Shown here one piece after another: positions 34,533 to 43,906 of a stretch of DNA of 64,000 bases. Within the stretch, counting starts at the first letter, position 1, and each line of letters starts with the position of its first letter. The notes below the pieces were generated by a model, which saw only the letters and a list, made by a program, of their open reading frames with translations, did no database searches and was not told the DNA's origin. Origin of the DNA: Bryobacterales bacterium. Its GTDB lineage: Bacteria; Acidobacteriota; Terriglobia; Bryobacterales; Bryobacteraceae. The position numbers were made by a program, and so were the translations under genes. Where the stretch lies: NCBI GenBank assembly GCA_016713735.1, contig JADJOP010000004.1:372001-436000 (forward strand), written 5' to 3'.

Positions 34533-36665
34533 ATGACCATCCGAATCTCATTTGCGCTGTGTCTGCTCGGCTGCGCCACACTCGCCGCGCAGTCTCCGAT
34601 GACCTGCCGTCTGGTGGACATCCCGGCGCAGACCATTCGGGCCGAAGGCCTGTCGGAACTGCTGAGCGATGTGCTGATCTCCTGCACCGGCGGCACTCCC
34701 GTGGCGTCAGGCATGGCCCCGCAGTATCAACTGCTGGTCGTCTCCAACACCCCGCTGAGTCCGCGCCTCGTGCCGCCGCCCAAGCCGGATTCGACCCTCA
34801 TCCTCGACGGCCCGCTGCAGACGACGGTGAAGCTCACTGACGTCCTCGCGGTGATCGATGAACCCTCGGCCGCCGATCAGAGGCCGTGTGCGCCGCTGGC
34901 GCCGGAAACACACTGCCTGGTGGACGCCCGCTCGGCTGCCGCGGGGCCAAACGTCTTCCAAGGCACGCTGCTGCAGGACAACGCCGTGCTGTTTTCCAAG
35001 CTGCCCGTCAATCCGCCGGGGGAAGGGAAGACGCGGTTCATCCGCATCACCAACCTGCGCGCCTCGGCCCGCAACATCCCCAAACTGCCTGATCCGGACA
35101 GCATCACCCTCAACGCTCAGTTGTTCGACAGCGCCGGGCGCGAGGTGGCCATGCAGAACAACCGCCAGGTTGCCGCCATCGCCAAGCCCGGCATCCTCGC
35201 CTCGGTGCGCACCATTCACGACGAGGGCGTCGGCCCGAACACACCGGCGCTCATCGTCACCCCGGCGATGCTGCCGCAAAGCCAGCCCACCCGCGAGCAG
35301 GCGTTCCTGGTGAAATTCACTGAGGGGTTTGCCTCTGCCTTCAAGCGCAGGAACCTCGGGACGACCTCCGCCGACCCCGGCTATGTGTTGACGCAAGCCG
35401 ATCCGGGCGGTCCGGCCAACACCGAGTCCGGCTTCTACAACGCCGCCTTCCCATCCACCCATGGTCTCGATCAGGCCGGCTTGGCCGACTCCGGCACGCG
35501 GCTCAAAGTCGTGCTCACCGGCATCCCCGAAAACGTCCACATCTGGGCCAGCGCGCGCGATTCCGAAAGCGGCGCCACTAACTATTCCGAAACCACCCCG
35601 CGCGCATTGCTCACCTACGCCACCAGGTCAGGCGGCGGTCCATTCGCCAAGAACAATCCGGGCCATGAGACTTTCTCGCTTTTCTACCCGGAAAATGGTT
35701 CGGTCACGCTGGTGTGGGAGGTGATGGCCGCCGATGCCGGTGCCATTGAGAGCCTCAGCTTCGAGATCCGCGCGTTTGCGCCCAACGGCGTGGCCCGGCT
35801 GGGCACTGCCTCTGTCCATGCCGGACCAGCGCCCATTCCAGGGGACGGGGCCGATGCGACCGGCGCCGTTGCGGCCGCGGCCGTGCCGGGCTTTCTGGAA
35901 AACCCGGATGACCCCGTGCCGGCGTTTCAAGTCGTCCCGACGCTCAGCTCCACCGCCGCCACGGCTGTTTCCGCGGCCAGCCTCTCCGGCACCGCCGTGG
36001 CCCCCGATTCGCTCGTCTCGCTGTTCGGAGCCGGGCTTGCGCCCGTGACGGCAACCTCCGGGGCCGCGCCGGTGACGCCGCTGGCCGAAGTGCGCGTCGA
36101 GGTGATCGACAATTCCGGCACGCGCCGCTCCGCGCCTTTGCTGCTGGTGTCGCCCACGCAAATCAACCTCCTGCTCAATCCCGACACTACTCTCGGCCAA
36201 GCCGCTGTCATTGTGCGCAACGGTTCGCGTGAAGTGGCCACGGGCACTTTGCGCGTGAACGCCGTCGCCCCCGGACTGTTCTCCGCCGCCGGATCGGGTA
36301 TGGGCCTTGCTACGGGCCAGGCCATCACCGTCACGGAAAGCGCCACCCGGACGGCCGACCTGGCGCGATTCGACGCCGCGCGCAATCAGTGGCTGAGCAT
36401 TCCCGTGGTGCTCGCGCCCGCTTCGGGCACCTTCCTCCGCCTGTATGGAAGCGGCATTCGCGGCGCCGGCAGTCTGGCGGCGGTCAGCCTCCGCGTCGGC
36501 GAGCAGAGCGTGCCCGTCACCCGCACCGGGCCGTCCGGGATTGCAGGCATCGATCTGATCGAAGCCGGACCCCTGCCGCAGTCGTTGTCCGGCCGCGGCG
36601 AAGTGGCCGTCAATCTAACTGTCGAAGGCAGAGCCGCCAATCCGTTAACCATATTCATCCAATGA
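34533..36665 (+). CDS. Secreted TIGR03437-domain protein in the cellulose operon
   Basis: A 710-residue exported protein (signal peptide TIRISFALCLLGCATLAAQ). The N-terminal two thirds are beta-rich with no family I recognise. Residues ~490-710 form the TIGR03437 domain seen in many Solibacter proteins: VAPDSLVSLFGAGLAP, SPTQINLLLNPDT and the tail GEVAVNLTVEGRAANPLTIFIQ. This domain often ends large acidobacterial exported proteins; its function is unknown. The gene starts four bases after bcsC and its stop overlaps the GH9 start (ATGA), so it is translated with the cellulose genes. A role in binding or anchoring cellulose is a guess from context. Confidence 0.8.
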   Translation: MTIRISFALCLLGCATLAAQSPMTCRLVDIPAQTIRAEGLSELLSDVLISCTGGTPVASGMAPQYQLLVVSNTPLSPRLVPPPKPDSTLILDGPLQTTVKLTDVLAVIDEPSAADQRPCAPLAPETHCLVDARSAAAGPNVFQGTLLQDNAVLFSKLPVNPPGEGKTRFIRITNLRASARNIPKLPDPDSITLNAQLFDSAGREVAMQNNRQVAAIAKPGILASVRTIHDEGVGPNTPALIVTPAMLPQSQPTREQAFLVKFTEGFASAFKRRNLGTTSADPGYVLTQADPGGPANTESGFYNAAFPSTHGLDQAGLADSGTRLKVVLTGIPENVHIWASARDSESGATNYSETTPRALLTYATRSGGGPFAKNNPGHETFSLFYPENGSVTLVWEVMAADAGAIESLSFEIRAFAPNGVARLGTASVHAGPAPIPGDGADATGAVAAAAVPGFLENPDDPVPAFQVVPTLSSTAATAVSAASLSGTAVAPDSLVSLFGAGLAPVTATSGAAPVTPLAEVRVEVIDNSGTRRSAPLLLVSPTQINLLLNPDTTLGQAAVIVRNGSREVATGTLRVNAVAPGLFSAAGSGMGLATGQAITVTESATRTADLARFDAARNQWLSIPVVLAPASGTFLRLYGSGIRGAGSLAAVSLRVGEQSVPVTRTGPSGIAGIDLIEAGPLPQSLSGRGEVAVNLTVEGRAANPLTIFIQ

Positions 36666-39652
36666 AACAACTTTTCCAGACCGCCGCCTGGTTGGTGCTC
36701 ACCGCGCTGTGCGGCTCGCTGGCGCCTCTTGCCGCCCAGTCCACCAACCAATTCAACTACGCCGAAGCGCTGCAGAAGTCGATCTACTTCTACGAAGCGC
36801 AGCGTTCCGGGCCTCTGCCGGCGGACAACCGGGTGGCCTGGCGTGCTGGTTCGGCGCTCACCGACGGCGCCGACAACTCCGTGGACCTCACTGGCGGCTG
36901 GTACGACGCCGGCGACCATGTGAAGTTCGGCTTCCCCATGGCCTCAAGCGCTACGCTGCTGGCCTGGGGCGCGCTCGACTATCGCGCCGGATACATCGAC
37001 AGCAAACAGATGCCGCACCTGCTCGCGAACCTGCGCTGGGTGAGCGACTACTTCCTCAAGGCCAGCGCCACGCCCAACCAGCTCTGGGGACAGGTGGGCG
37101 ACGGCAATGCTGACCATGCCTTCTGGGGCGCCGCCGAGATCATGCCCATGCCCCGGCCCTCGTTCAAGATCAGCGAAGAATGCCCAGGGTCCGATCTTGC
37201 TGGTGAAACAGCCGCGGCGCTCGCTGCCGCCTCGCTCGTCTTCCGCGCCCAGGGCGACACGGCGTATGCGACCAAACTGCTGGAACGCGCCGAGTCGCTC
37301 TTCACCTTCGCCAACACCTACCGCGGCAAATACTCCGACTGCATTCAAAATGCCCGCGCCTTTTACCAATCCCACAACGGCTATATCGACGAACTGGCCT
37401 GGAGCGCGGCCTGGCTCTATCGCGCCACCGGCAGGGCCGACTACCTCGTCAAGGCCAACGCCTTTTACGAGCAACTCCCCCTCGAAGCGGGCACGCAGTT
37501 CAAATCGTATGCCTGGACGCATAACTGGGATGACAAAAGCTACGGCACCTACGTGCTGCTGACCCAGATCACAGGGAGACAGGATTACCGCGCCGACCTC
37601 GAACGCTGGCTCGATTTCTGGACCACCGGCTTCCAGGGGCGCCGCGTCCGCTACACGCCCGGCGGGCTGGCCTGGCTCGATCAGTGGGGCTCGCTCCGTT
37701 ACAGCGCCAACACCTCGTTCCTGGCCATGATCTACAGCGACTGGCTGCGCGCGCAGAACCTTGACGCCGACCGCGCCACTCGCTATCGCGCCTTCGCCGA
37801 ACGGCAGGTGAATTACATGCTTGGGGAAAATCCACGCGGCGCCAGCTATGTGGTGGGCTTCGGACAGCGCCCCCCGCGCAACCCGCATCACCGCACCGCG
37901 CACGGCTCATGGGCCGACGACATCAACACGCCGCGGGAGTCCGTGCACACTCTCTACGGAGCACTGGTGGGCGGCCCGGATGCCCTCGACAACTACACGG
38001 ACTCGCGCACCGACTACGTCAAGAACGAAGTGGCCACCGACTACAACGCCGCCTTCACGGGGCTGCTGGCGGCCATGTTCCAGCGCTATGGCGGAACGCC
38101 GCTGGCCGACTTCCCCCCGCCCGTCACGCCTTCGCGCGAGGAGGTCTTTGTCGAAGCCTCGGTGAATGCCTCGGGCGAGAACTTCATCGAAATCGCCGCC
38201 ATCGTGGCCAACCAGACCGCATGGCCCGCCCGCGCCATCGACAGCCTCACCCTGCGCTACTTCTTCACGCTGCCGTCGGAGAATCCCGACGACATCACCG
38301 TCAGCACTGGATTCAACCAGTGCGAGAGTCCCAGCGCGCCGCAGTCGTGGTCCGGCCAGGTGTACTACGTGGAGATCCGCTGCGGCCGGATCTCACCCGG
38401 CGGCCAGCAGGCGTTTCGCCGGCAGACGCAGTTCCGCATCGCCAGCAGCACGCCGCGCAAGCCCGATGCGGATTGGTCGTTCAGCGGCCTCGCCATTCCC
38501 TCCAGCGGCTTCACGCGGGCGCGGAACATCACCGTCTATGAGAACGGCCGCCTCGCCTGGGGGCAGGAGCCTCCCGGCGGCGCGCCGCAACCGCTGCGCA
38601 TCGTCAGCGCGGAGGCGCTCCCCGAAGGCACCGTGGGCGAACGCTATCAGCATCGCTGGCAGGCCTCTGGCGGCGCACCGCCGTATCTGAAATGGGAGGT
38701 CTCCGGCGGTGCGTTGCGCGAAGGGCTGCTGCTCGACTCGGCCACCGGTGTGCTCGCGGGTGTTCCGGAAAAAGAAGGCGTCTCGACCTTTACTCTTCGT
38801 GTGACCGACAGTCTGGAGGCGTTCACGGAGAAGGAATTCCGGCTCACCATCAATCCCCCCGCGCCGTTGCTGGTCACCACCCGCCTGCTCCGCTCGGCTT
38901 ACCTCGGAACGCCTTACAGCGCCACACTGGAAGCCAGCGGCGGCGTGCAGCCCTACCAATGGAACATCGTCGAAGGCACACTGCCCGAGGGCTTCTCGCT
39001 GTCGTCCAACACCATCGTCGGCTCCACCGCGGCGGGCGGCGACTTCCTGTTGACGGTTGAAGTCACCGACGGCGCGGGCTCAAAATCGCGGCGGGCGTTT
39101 GTGCTGAACGTGATCGCGGCCCCGGCCACAGAAGGACTCAAGCTCTCCTATCGCGCCAACTTTCCCGATCCCGTCGCCAACCAGGCCGGCCCCCAGTTCA
39201 GGCTCCTCAACGCCGGCGCCGCCACCGTGCCCTTTGCTGAACTCAAGGTGCGCTACTACTTCACCACCACCGAGTCCAAGCCGCTCAACCTATGGTGCGA
39301 CTATGCCACCATCGGCTGTGACAACGTCTCGGGCCGTTTCATCGACCTCGGCAACGGCCAGCGCTGGCTCGAAGTGAGCTTCGCCGGCGAAGCGGCGATT
39401 GCTCCCGGTGCTGACGGCGGCGAGGTCCAGCTTCGCTTTGCGCAGGACGACTGGTCCAATTTCAGCCAGGCCGATGACTATTCCTTCGACCCGTCCAAGC
39501 GCGCCTATGCCGAGTGGGACCGCATCACCGTCTATCGCAACGGCGCGCTGGTGTGGGGAGTGCCGCCGCCTGACTATGCGGCGACGGACTCCCCCACAAC
39601 ACAAGCCGAAGCGAGCAGCTTCCTTACTGGCAAGCCGCGCCGTAAACCGTGA
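36662..39652 (+). CDS. GH9 cellulase with two CBM3-like modules and two Ig-like modules
   Basis: A 996-residue secreted enzyme (signal peptide KQLFQTAAWLVLTALCGSLAPLAAQ). The GH9 catalytic domain covers ~25-485. GGWYDAGDHVKFGFP (~80) has the catalytic Asp pair, HHRTAHGSW is near 415, and NEVATDYNAAFTG (~458) holds the general-acid Glu. A CBM3-type module follows (~495-640), then two Ig/cadherin-like repeats with the ASGG-P-Y pattern (~645-735, ~735-820), and a second CBM3 module (~825-985). Such processive endoglucanases attack crystalline cellulose. The ATG overlaps the previous stop and belongs to the bcs operon, so it may tailor self-made cellulose as well as degrade plant cellulose. Its 3' end overlaps the convergent GH5 gene by 29 bases. 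Confidence 0.9.
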   Translation: MKQLFQTAAWLVLTALCGSLAPLAAQSTNQFNYAEALQKSIYFYEAQRSGPLPADNRVAWRAGSALTDGADNSVDLTGGWYDAGDHVKFGFPMASSATLLAWGALDYRAGYIDSKQMPHLLANLRWVSDYFLKASATPNQLWGQVGDGNADHAFWGAAEIMPMPRPSFKISEECPGSDLAGETAAALAAASLVFRAQGDTAYATKLLERAESLFTFANTYRGKYSDCIQNARAFYQSHNGYIDELAWSAAWLYRATGRADYLVKANAFYEQLPLEAGTQFKSYAWTHNWDDKSYGTYVLLTQITGRQDYRADLERWLDFWTTGFQGRRVRYTPGGLAWLDQWGSLRYSANTSFLAMIYSDWLRAQNLDADRATRYRAFAERQVNYMLGENPRGASYVVGFGQRPPRNPHHRTAHGSWADDINTPRESVHTLYGALVGGPDALDNYTDSRTDYVKNEVATDYNAAFTGLLAAMFQRYGGTPLADFPPPVTPSREEVFVEASVNASGENFIEIAAIVANQTAWPARAIDSLTLRYFFTLPSENPDDITVSTGFNQCESPSAPQSWSGQVYYVEIRCGRISPGGQQAFRRQTQFRIASSTPRKPDADWSFSGLAIPSSGFTRARNITVYENGRLAWGQEPPGGAPQPLRIVSAEALPEGTVGERYQHRWQASGGAPPYLKWEVSGGALREGLLLDSATGVLAGVPEKEGVSTFTLRVTDSLEAFTEKEFRLTINPPAPLLVTTRLLRSAYLGTPYSATLEASGGVQPYQWNIVEGTLPEGFSLSSNTIVGSTAAGGDFLLTVEVTDGAGSKSRRAFVLNVIAAPATEGLKLSYRANFPDPVANQAGPQFRLLNAGAATVPFAELKVRYYFTTTESKPLNLWCDYATIGCDNVSGRFIDLGNGQRWLEVSFAGEAAIAPGADGGEVQLRFAQDDWSNFSQADDYSFDPSKRAYAEWDRITVYRNGALVWGVPPPDYAATDSPTTQAEASSFLTGKPRRKP

Positions 39653-41525
39653 ACAGGCTCGGCCGCGGGTTGCTCCCGCTGTAGGTGCCCTGGAAGCCCA
39701 CTGACACCGTGCCGCCCGGCGCGATCTGGCCGTTGTAAGCCGCGTTTCGCACCGAGACCGCCGACCCTGCCTGGCTTACCGTTCCATTCCACAAGCTCGT
39801 CACACGCTGCGTGCCGCCAAAGGCCCAGGCCAGGTTCCACCCGTTCCATGCCTTCGACGAGCGGTTTGTGATCGTCATGTTGGTGACAAAGCCGTTGCCC
39901 CAATCGCTGGTTACCGTATAGAGCACCGAACAGGCGCCTGAGGTGGGCGGTGTCGGTGGCGGCGGAGGAGGCGGTTGGGCCCCGCTGCCACCGGAGCAGG
40001 CAGTGCCGTTTAGAGTGAATGCCGCCGGCTTCGTATTTGTCCCCGTGTACTGCGCGTTGAAGCCGAACGTGTAGTTGCCGCCTGCCGGAATCGTGGCCCA
40101 GCCAGGATCGCGCACAGCCACGGCCTGCGCGTTCTGGGTGAAGTTGGCGTTCCAGATCTGCGTAAGCTTCTGATTGCCACCAAAGCTCCACGCCAGTTGC
40201 CAGTTCGATAGCGCCGTGCCGCCGGTCTGCGAGATCTTCACGTCGGCCGTGAAGCCGGAGCCCCAATCGTTGCGATTCACATAGCTGATCGCGCAACTAA
40301 ACGTAGTGGGCGGTGTGGGCGGTGTGGGCGGATTGGGAGGTGTCGGCGGTGTGACCGGTGGCGTTGTCCCCGTCCCCCCGCTTCCCAGTGCAAACTGGAT
40401 GGTTGCCAGCTTGGTCTGCTTGGCCTGCTGCACGCTGTACCAGTCGTCGGCGAGGATCCCGCCCGTATCGCCCGAGTTCGGATTCCAACTCCAGAAGGTC
40501 CAGTGGAACCCGCCCTCGCCCGTGCCCAGGTAGTTCACCATCGTGTTGAACCACTGCTGGTCCGACGCGGTCTGCAACTTCGTGCCAAACTCACCCAGCA
40601 ACACCGGAGCGATGTTGTTCTTCTTCAGGTATCCCCAGTGACGGTCCCAGATGTCGGCCAGGTTGTTGGGGTAGTTCGATGAGGAAAAGTAGCTCTGCGG
40701 ATAGACCGAAGCGGGGTAGTCGTGCGCCGAGTAGACGACGCGATCAGGCAGGCTGAGTTGCACCGGGGCCGTGCCCGCGCCCATCAGGTTGCCGCCCCAC
40801 CAGTAGTAACTGCCGTTGTGCGACTCCACGCCCTCGACGATGATCAGCCACTCCGGATTCACCGAGAGAATGGCGTCACCGGCCCGCTGCGCCGCGAGCC
40901 GCCAATCCACCGCCGCGTTGCCGCACCCCCAGCAGGCCGGCCCGTGCGGCTCATTGTGCAGGTCGGCTCCCACCACGGTGTCGTTGCCGGCATAGCGTGC
41001 AGCCAGCATCTTCCAGTCGGCAATCCAGCGGCTTTCCGGGTAGGCGCCGGTGTACCAAAGTTCCGACTGGCCTCCGGCATCGGGGCGGTGGCGATCAAGA
41101 ATCACCTTCAACCCCAATTGCCCGGCGTAGGCGACGACCTTGTCCATGATCTGGAGCCCCGTCAGGCCCGCCAGATCCGCGTTCTTGCCGAAATCGATCC
41201 CATTGGGCACGCTGCCCGCATTGAACAGTTGATTCGAATACGGCAGCCGGATCGTGTTGTAGCCCAGACTCTTCATCTGGTCCATCATTTCCTTGTAGCC
41301 GCGCGCCCAAAGCCCGTGAGGCGCGTAGTTACCGGTTTCCAGGCCGAACCAGTTGACGCCGGCGATGCGCACGACTTTGCCGTTGGAGTCGACTATCTGG
41401 CTGCCCCGCGTGCGCCAGCCCGCCGCCGCCGCATTCGAGGCCAGCAACAAGGTCATCGCGCCCGCCAGCCAGCGGCCGCGCAATCGCCACCGTTGGGTTG
41501 AATTCTCCGAGTGTGTGAGTGCCAT
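39624..41525 (-). CDS. GH5 endoglucanase with two CBM2 modules
   Basis: A 633-residue secreted cellulase. A signal sequence (WLAGAMTLLLASNAAAA) precedes a GH5 (beta/alpha)8 domain at ~35-390, with the acid/base Glu in DLHNEPHG (~188) and the nucleophile Glu in LLGEFGTK (~310). Two family-2 carbohydrate-binding modules follow, ~412-510 and ~535-633, each starting with a Cys-containing SCAISY/ACSVLY strand and ending with a Cys, separated by Pro/Thr linkers (TPPNPPTPPTPPTT). CBM2 binds crystalline cellulose. The start at 41525 lacks a clear ribosome-binding site; ATG at MTLLLAS is possible. It converges on and overlaps the GH9 gene. A repeated GTATCTYCCC motif lies upstream. Confidence 0.88.
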   Translation of the reverse strand: MALTHSENSTQRWRLRGRWLAGAMTLLLASNAAAAGWRTRGSQIVDSNGKVVRIAGVNWFGLETGNYAPHGLWARGYKEMMDQMKSLGYNTIRLPYSNQLFNAGSVPNGIDFGKNADLAGLTGLQIMDKVVAYAGQLGLKVILDRHRPDAGGQSELWYTGAYPESRWIADWKMLAARYAGNDTVVGADLHNEPHGPACWGCGNAAVDWRLAAQRAGDAILSVNPEWLIIVEGVESHNGSYYWWGGNLMGAGTAPVQLSLPDRVVYSAHDYPASVYPQSYFSSSNYPNNLADIWDRHWGYLKKNNIAPVLLGEFGTKLQTASDQQWFNTMVNYLGTGEGGFHWTFWSWNPNSGDTGGILADDWYSVQQAKQTKLATIQFALGSGGTGTTPPVTPPTPPNPPTPPTPPTTFSCAISYVNRNDWGSGFTADVKISQTGGTALSNWQLAWSFGGNQKLTQIWNANFTQNAQAVAVRDPGWATIPAGGNYTFGFNAQYTGTNTKPAAFTLNGTACSGGSGAQPPPPPPPTPPTSGACSVLYTVTSDWGNGFVTNMTITNRSSKAWNGWNLAWAFGGTQRVTSLWNGTVSQAGSAVSVRNAAYNGQIAPGGTVSVGFQGTYSGSNPRPSLFTVYGAACQ

Positions 41526-42246
41526 GAGGCATACATCGGCATGGGAATGCCTTAGCAACCTGGGGAGTATCTCCCTGAGGGTCCGACTTGGATACCTAGC
41601 TCGGATGAGAGAAACCGCGTAGGACTGCTCGGTATCTTCCCCTAGTTGCCAGTGTCCCGTGGTCTCGTTATGTAGCTCCGCCGAGAGGCCGCGCTCGCGC
41701 CTCTCCGCTGGCTGCGGCGCCATTGCTGGCCTCGCCACTGCGCGGGTTGAACGTTACGGCTGGCGGCTCCGGTTGCGGCGGGCTCTCACCACGCATGTCC
41801 TGGCGAAGGGAAATCCCTGTGGTCGCCATCCAGCGCGTGGGCGGGTCTCCCGGCACATTCCGCGCAAAGCCGCTACGGTGAATGGGCTTCACGAAGGAGA
41901 ACTCGCGCCCGGCCGCCGCCAACTGGTCGTGTTCACGCGCGCGTGCCAGGTCCTTTGATCGTCGCTTCCGGTGTATAGTGCGGTCCTGGAATTCACGCCA
42001 GACCTGATCCGGAAACTCCATGCTTTGGCGCCAAGGCACACGAGGGTGATGCAGAGCTGCGGAAGCGTCGAGAAAGCGGGCTCGCCCGCCTTGTGCCAAT
42101 CGCACCGCACCGCTTCCAAGCTGGTCAACCTCGGCTCTGCGCAGCCGGTCTTGATCGCGGCACCGAAACCGGCCCTGGCCCCAGCGCTCCACTCCTGGGC
42201 GTCCCGCAACGCTCACCCCAGGGCGAATCTGGTCCGGAACCAGATT
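41526..42246. other. Intergenic region upstream of the GH5 gene
   Basis: About 720 bases between the GH5 gene and the thioesterase 3' end. Near the GH5 start are CTGGGGAGTATCTCCCTGAG (41560-41579, partly palindromic) and CGGTATCTTCCCCTAG (41630-41645), sharing GTATCTYCCC, with GGATACCTAGC between them. These may be regulator sites. The rest has open frames on both strands but none with convincing protein features. Confidence 0.4.
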
Positions 42247-42726
42247 TCACCTGGCTACGGTGTCCGCCTCCGCCGCGTCCACTCCCGAGGTGTTCAGCGG
42301 AATGGCCTCCAAGCCGTTCCTATCGACTCCGGGGGTGAGGAACGTGGCCCAACCATGTGCTTTCTCCGTATCGCGGCCGTCGCGGATTTCCGCCTCCACC
42401 CGAACCCTGCGCTTGCGCTTCTCCACCACCCATGCCCGCACCGTCAAGTGGTCGCCCGGCGTCACGGACTGCCGCAGCCGCACCTCCAGATGACACGTCA
42501 AGCCCGGCATTCCCGTCGAGGCCACCGCCTTCGACATGGCTTCATCCAGGACGGTGGTGACAACTCCGCCGTGGATGATCCCTTGGAACCCCTCCCAGTC
42601 AGCCGAAGGTCGCCATTCCGAGGCCACACGTCCAGCCTCTTCGATCCGGAACTGGAGCTTCAGCCCGTGCGGATGCTGTGCGCCACAGGCGAAGCACCTT
42701 GTTTGCGTTTGAATGTCGCCATTCAT
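42247..42726 (-). CDS. PaaI-like hotdog-fold thioesterase
   Basis: A 159-residue protein of the acyl-CoA thioesterase (PaaI/4HBT) superfamily. The N-terminal RCFACGAQHPHGLKLQF motif is typical of a cysteine-containing subgroup. The hotdog helix has GFQGIIHGGVVTTVLDEAMSKA, whose HGG and the Asp/Glu act in catalysis, followed by CHLEVRLRQSVTPGD. The substrate is unknown. ATG 42726 has GGAG nine bases upstream; GTG 42735 overlaps the upstream stop as GTGA. It follows a thiol oxidoreductase on the same strand and is probably co-transcribed with it. Confidence 0.82.
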   Translation of the reverse strand: MNGDIQTQTRCFACGAQHPHGLKLQFRIEEAGRVASEWRPSADWEGFQGIIHGGVVTTVLDEAMSKAVASTGMPGLTCHLEVRLRQSVTPGDHLTVRAWVVEKRKRRVRVEAEIRDGRDTEKAHGWATFLTPGVDRNGLEAIPLNTSGVDAAEADTVAR

Positions 42727-42731
42727 GATGA

Positions 42732-43262
42732 TCACTCCGATAGCAGCTTCAACACCGAGGCGCGTAGGGCATCTTCGCCGCGCCAGCCGACCTCCCTGGC
42801 GGTGATGTTCCCACGGCGGTCCAACAACACCAGCGTTGGCACGAACATGGGCTTCATCGGGGAATGCTCAAGATAAGAGATGACCTCGCCGCGCGGCGCC
42901 GTGCCCAGCGGAAATGTCAGCGACAGCGCGTGCCGGTAGCCGTCAAGTGCGGCCGGATGAACCACGTCCAATGCGATGGCGACGGGCCGGAAGCCCTTGG
43001 CGCCAAGCTCCCGGTACACGCGCTCTATGCCGGCCGAGGCCACTTTGCAGGTGGGGCAGCCCGTAGTCATGAAATCAAGCAGGACTACCTTGCCCTGCTG
43101 CTGGTGGACCTTGATCACCGCCCCAGTCAGCGTGCTGACCGCCAGCGCCGGGCTGGGCTTGCGCGGCGGCGGAAGTGAGCCGGCGGCCTCCCTGGCAGCC
43201 GCTCCGCGGCTCCCTCCCGCCACGCCTCCCGCCACCATCGTTAAGAATCCGCGCCGGTCCAC
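42732..43262 (-). CDS. TlpA/redoxin-like thiol-disulfide protein with Tat-type signal
   Basis: A 176-residue exported thioredoxin-fold protein. From GTG 43262 (AAGGAG ten bases upstream) it begins with DRRGFLTMVAGGVAGG, a twin-arginine-like signal. The redoxin fold follows with the active site TTGCPTCKVA (Cys-Pro-Thr-Cys, about residue 70) and the cis-Pro block MFVPTLVLLDRRGNI (about 140). Such proteins reduce or transfer disulfides in the periplasm, for example during cytochrome c assembly. A longer open frame extends to 43322 but adds only unlikely residues. It lies upstream of the thioesterase on the same strand. Confidence 0.82.
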   Translation of the reverse strand: MDRRGFLTMVAGGVAGGSRGAAAREAAGSLPPPRKPSPALAVSTLTGAVIKVHQQQGKVVLLDFMTTGCPTCKVASAGIERVYRELGAKGFRPVAIALDVVHPAALDGYRHALSLTFPLGTAPRGEVISYLEHSPMKPMFVPTLVLLDRRGNITAREVGWRGEDALRASVLKLLSE

Positions 43263-43355
43263 GTGCCATCTTCTCCTTGCGGCGGATCTCCGCCACGGGT
43301 TCCAGAATATCAGCAAATGCACTCTAAGTGCAAATTACATCTAATTGCTGAGCGA

Positions 43356-43790
43356 CTACTTCAGCAGTGCGCTCAACATCCACAAAGCCTTCCGCTCCTG
43401 ATCGCGGATGCCCTCCAACAGATTCACCGTCCCGCGGTTGTCTTCCTTCTCGGCCGCTCGCACCCCGTCGTTGATCGCCTCCACGAGGCGGCTCAGGTCT
43501 CCGACGATGGTTTCCACCATCGCGCGCGCATCCAAGGCCTCTTCCACTTCTTCGATCCTGGCGCGCTTGGCTACCGCCGTCAGTGACAGCAGAGGCTTGC
43601 CGCCGTTGATGACCATCTGCTCGGCGAGTGCATCGATATGCTCGGCCCAGCGCGTGTAAATCGCTTCGAACTGCTCGTGCAGCGAAAAGAAGCGCTCCCC
43701 TGTGACGGTCCAATGGAAGGCGCGCGCCTTGTGGTAAAAGACCGTGGCGTCAGCCTGGAGTTGAGTCAATCGTTCGTGGGTTTGGTTCAT
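43356..43790 (-). CDS. dps: Dps/ferritin-like iron-storage and DNA-protection protein
   Basis: A 144-residue four-helix protein. The Dps ferroxidase residues sit in ARAFHWTVTGERFFSLHEQF (about 20-40) and YTRWAEHIDALAEQ (about 46-60), giving the usual His and acidic ligands at the dimer interface. No N-terminal extension for DNA binding is seen beyond a few residues. Dps proteins oxidise Fe(II) with peroxide and store iron. The start has CAGGAGATACATC upstream. A near-consensus sigma-54 promoter lies 39-54 bases upstream and faces a divergent sigma-54 activator, so the gene is likely under activator control. Confidence 0.9.
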   Translation of the reverse strand: MNQTHERLTQLQADATVFYHKARAFHWTVTGERFFSLHEQFEAIYTRWAEHIDALAEQMVINGGKPLLSLTAVAKRARIEEVEEALDARAMVETIVGDLSRLVEAINDGVRAAEKEDNRGTVNLLEGIRDQERKALWMLSALLK

Positions 43791-43828
43791 GATGTATCTC
43801 CTGTGCAAGTGCGGACGCTGACTATATA

Positions 43829-43844
43829 AGCAAACCAGTGGCCA
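43829..43844 (-). promoter_or_regulatory. Sigma-54 promoter of dps
   Basis: Read leftward: TGGCCACTGGTTTGCT, a GG-N10-GC -24/-12 element close to TGGCAC-N5-TTGCW with only the A-C-G trio altered. It predicts a start ~12 bases downstream and a 5' leader of ~27 bases. The neighbouring activator gene is divergent, with a triple repeat 63-128 bases upstream of the element. Confidence 0.7.
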
Positions 43845-43906
43845 ATGCCCGTGGCGAGGCTTCTCCATTGGAATTGTGGTTTTGGGCTCGTCCGGTCCCA
43901 CGTGTA

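Noticed and set aside
41526..41760. Possible c-di-GMP riboswitch upstream of the GH5 gene
   Set aside because: No match to the conserved GEMM core bases or helices.
41668..42216. Overlapping frames on both strands between GH5 and thioesterase genes
   Set aside because: None has a ribosome-binding site or recognisable fold; kept as intergenic.
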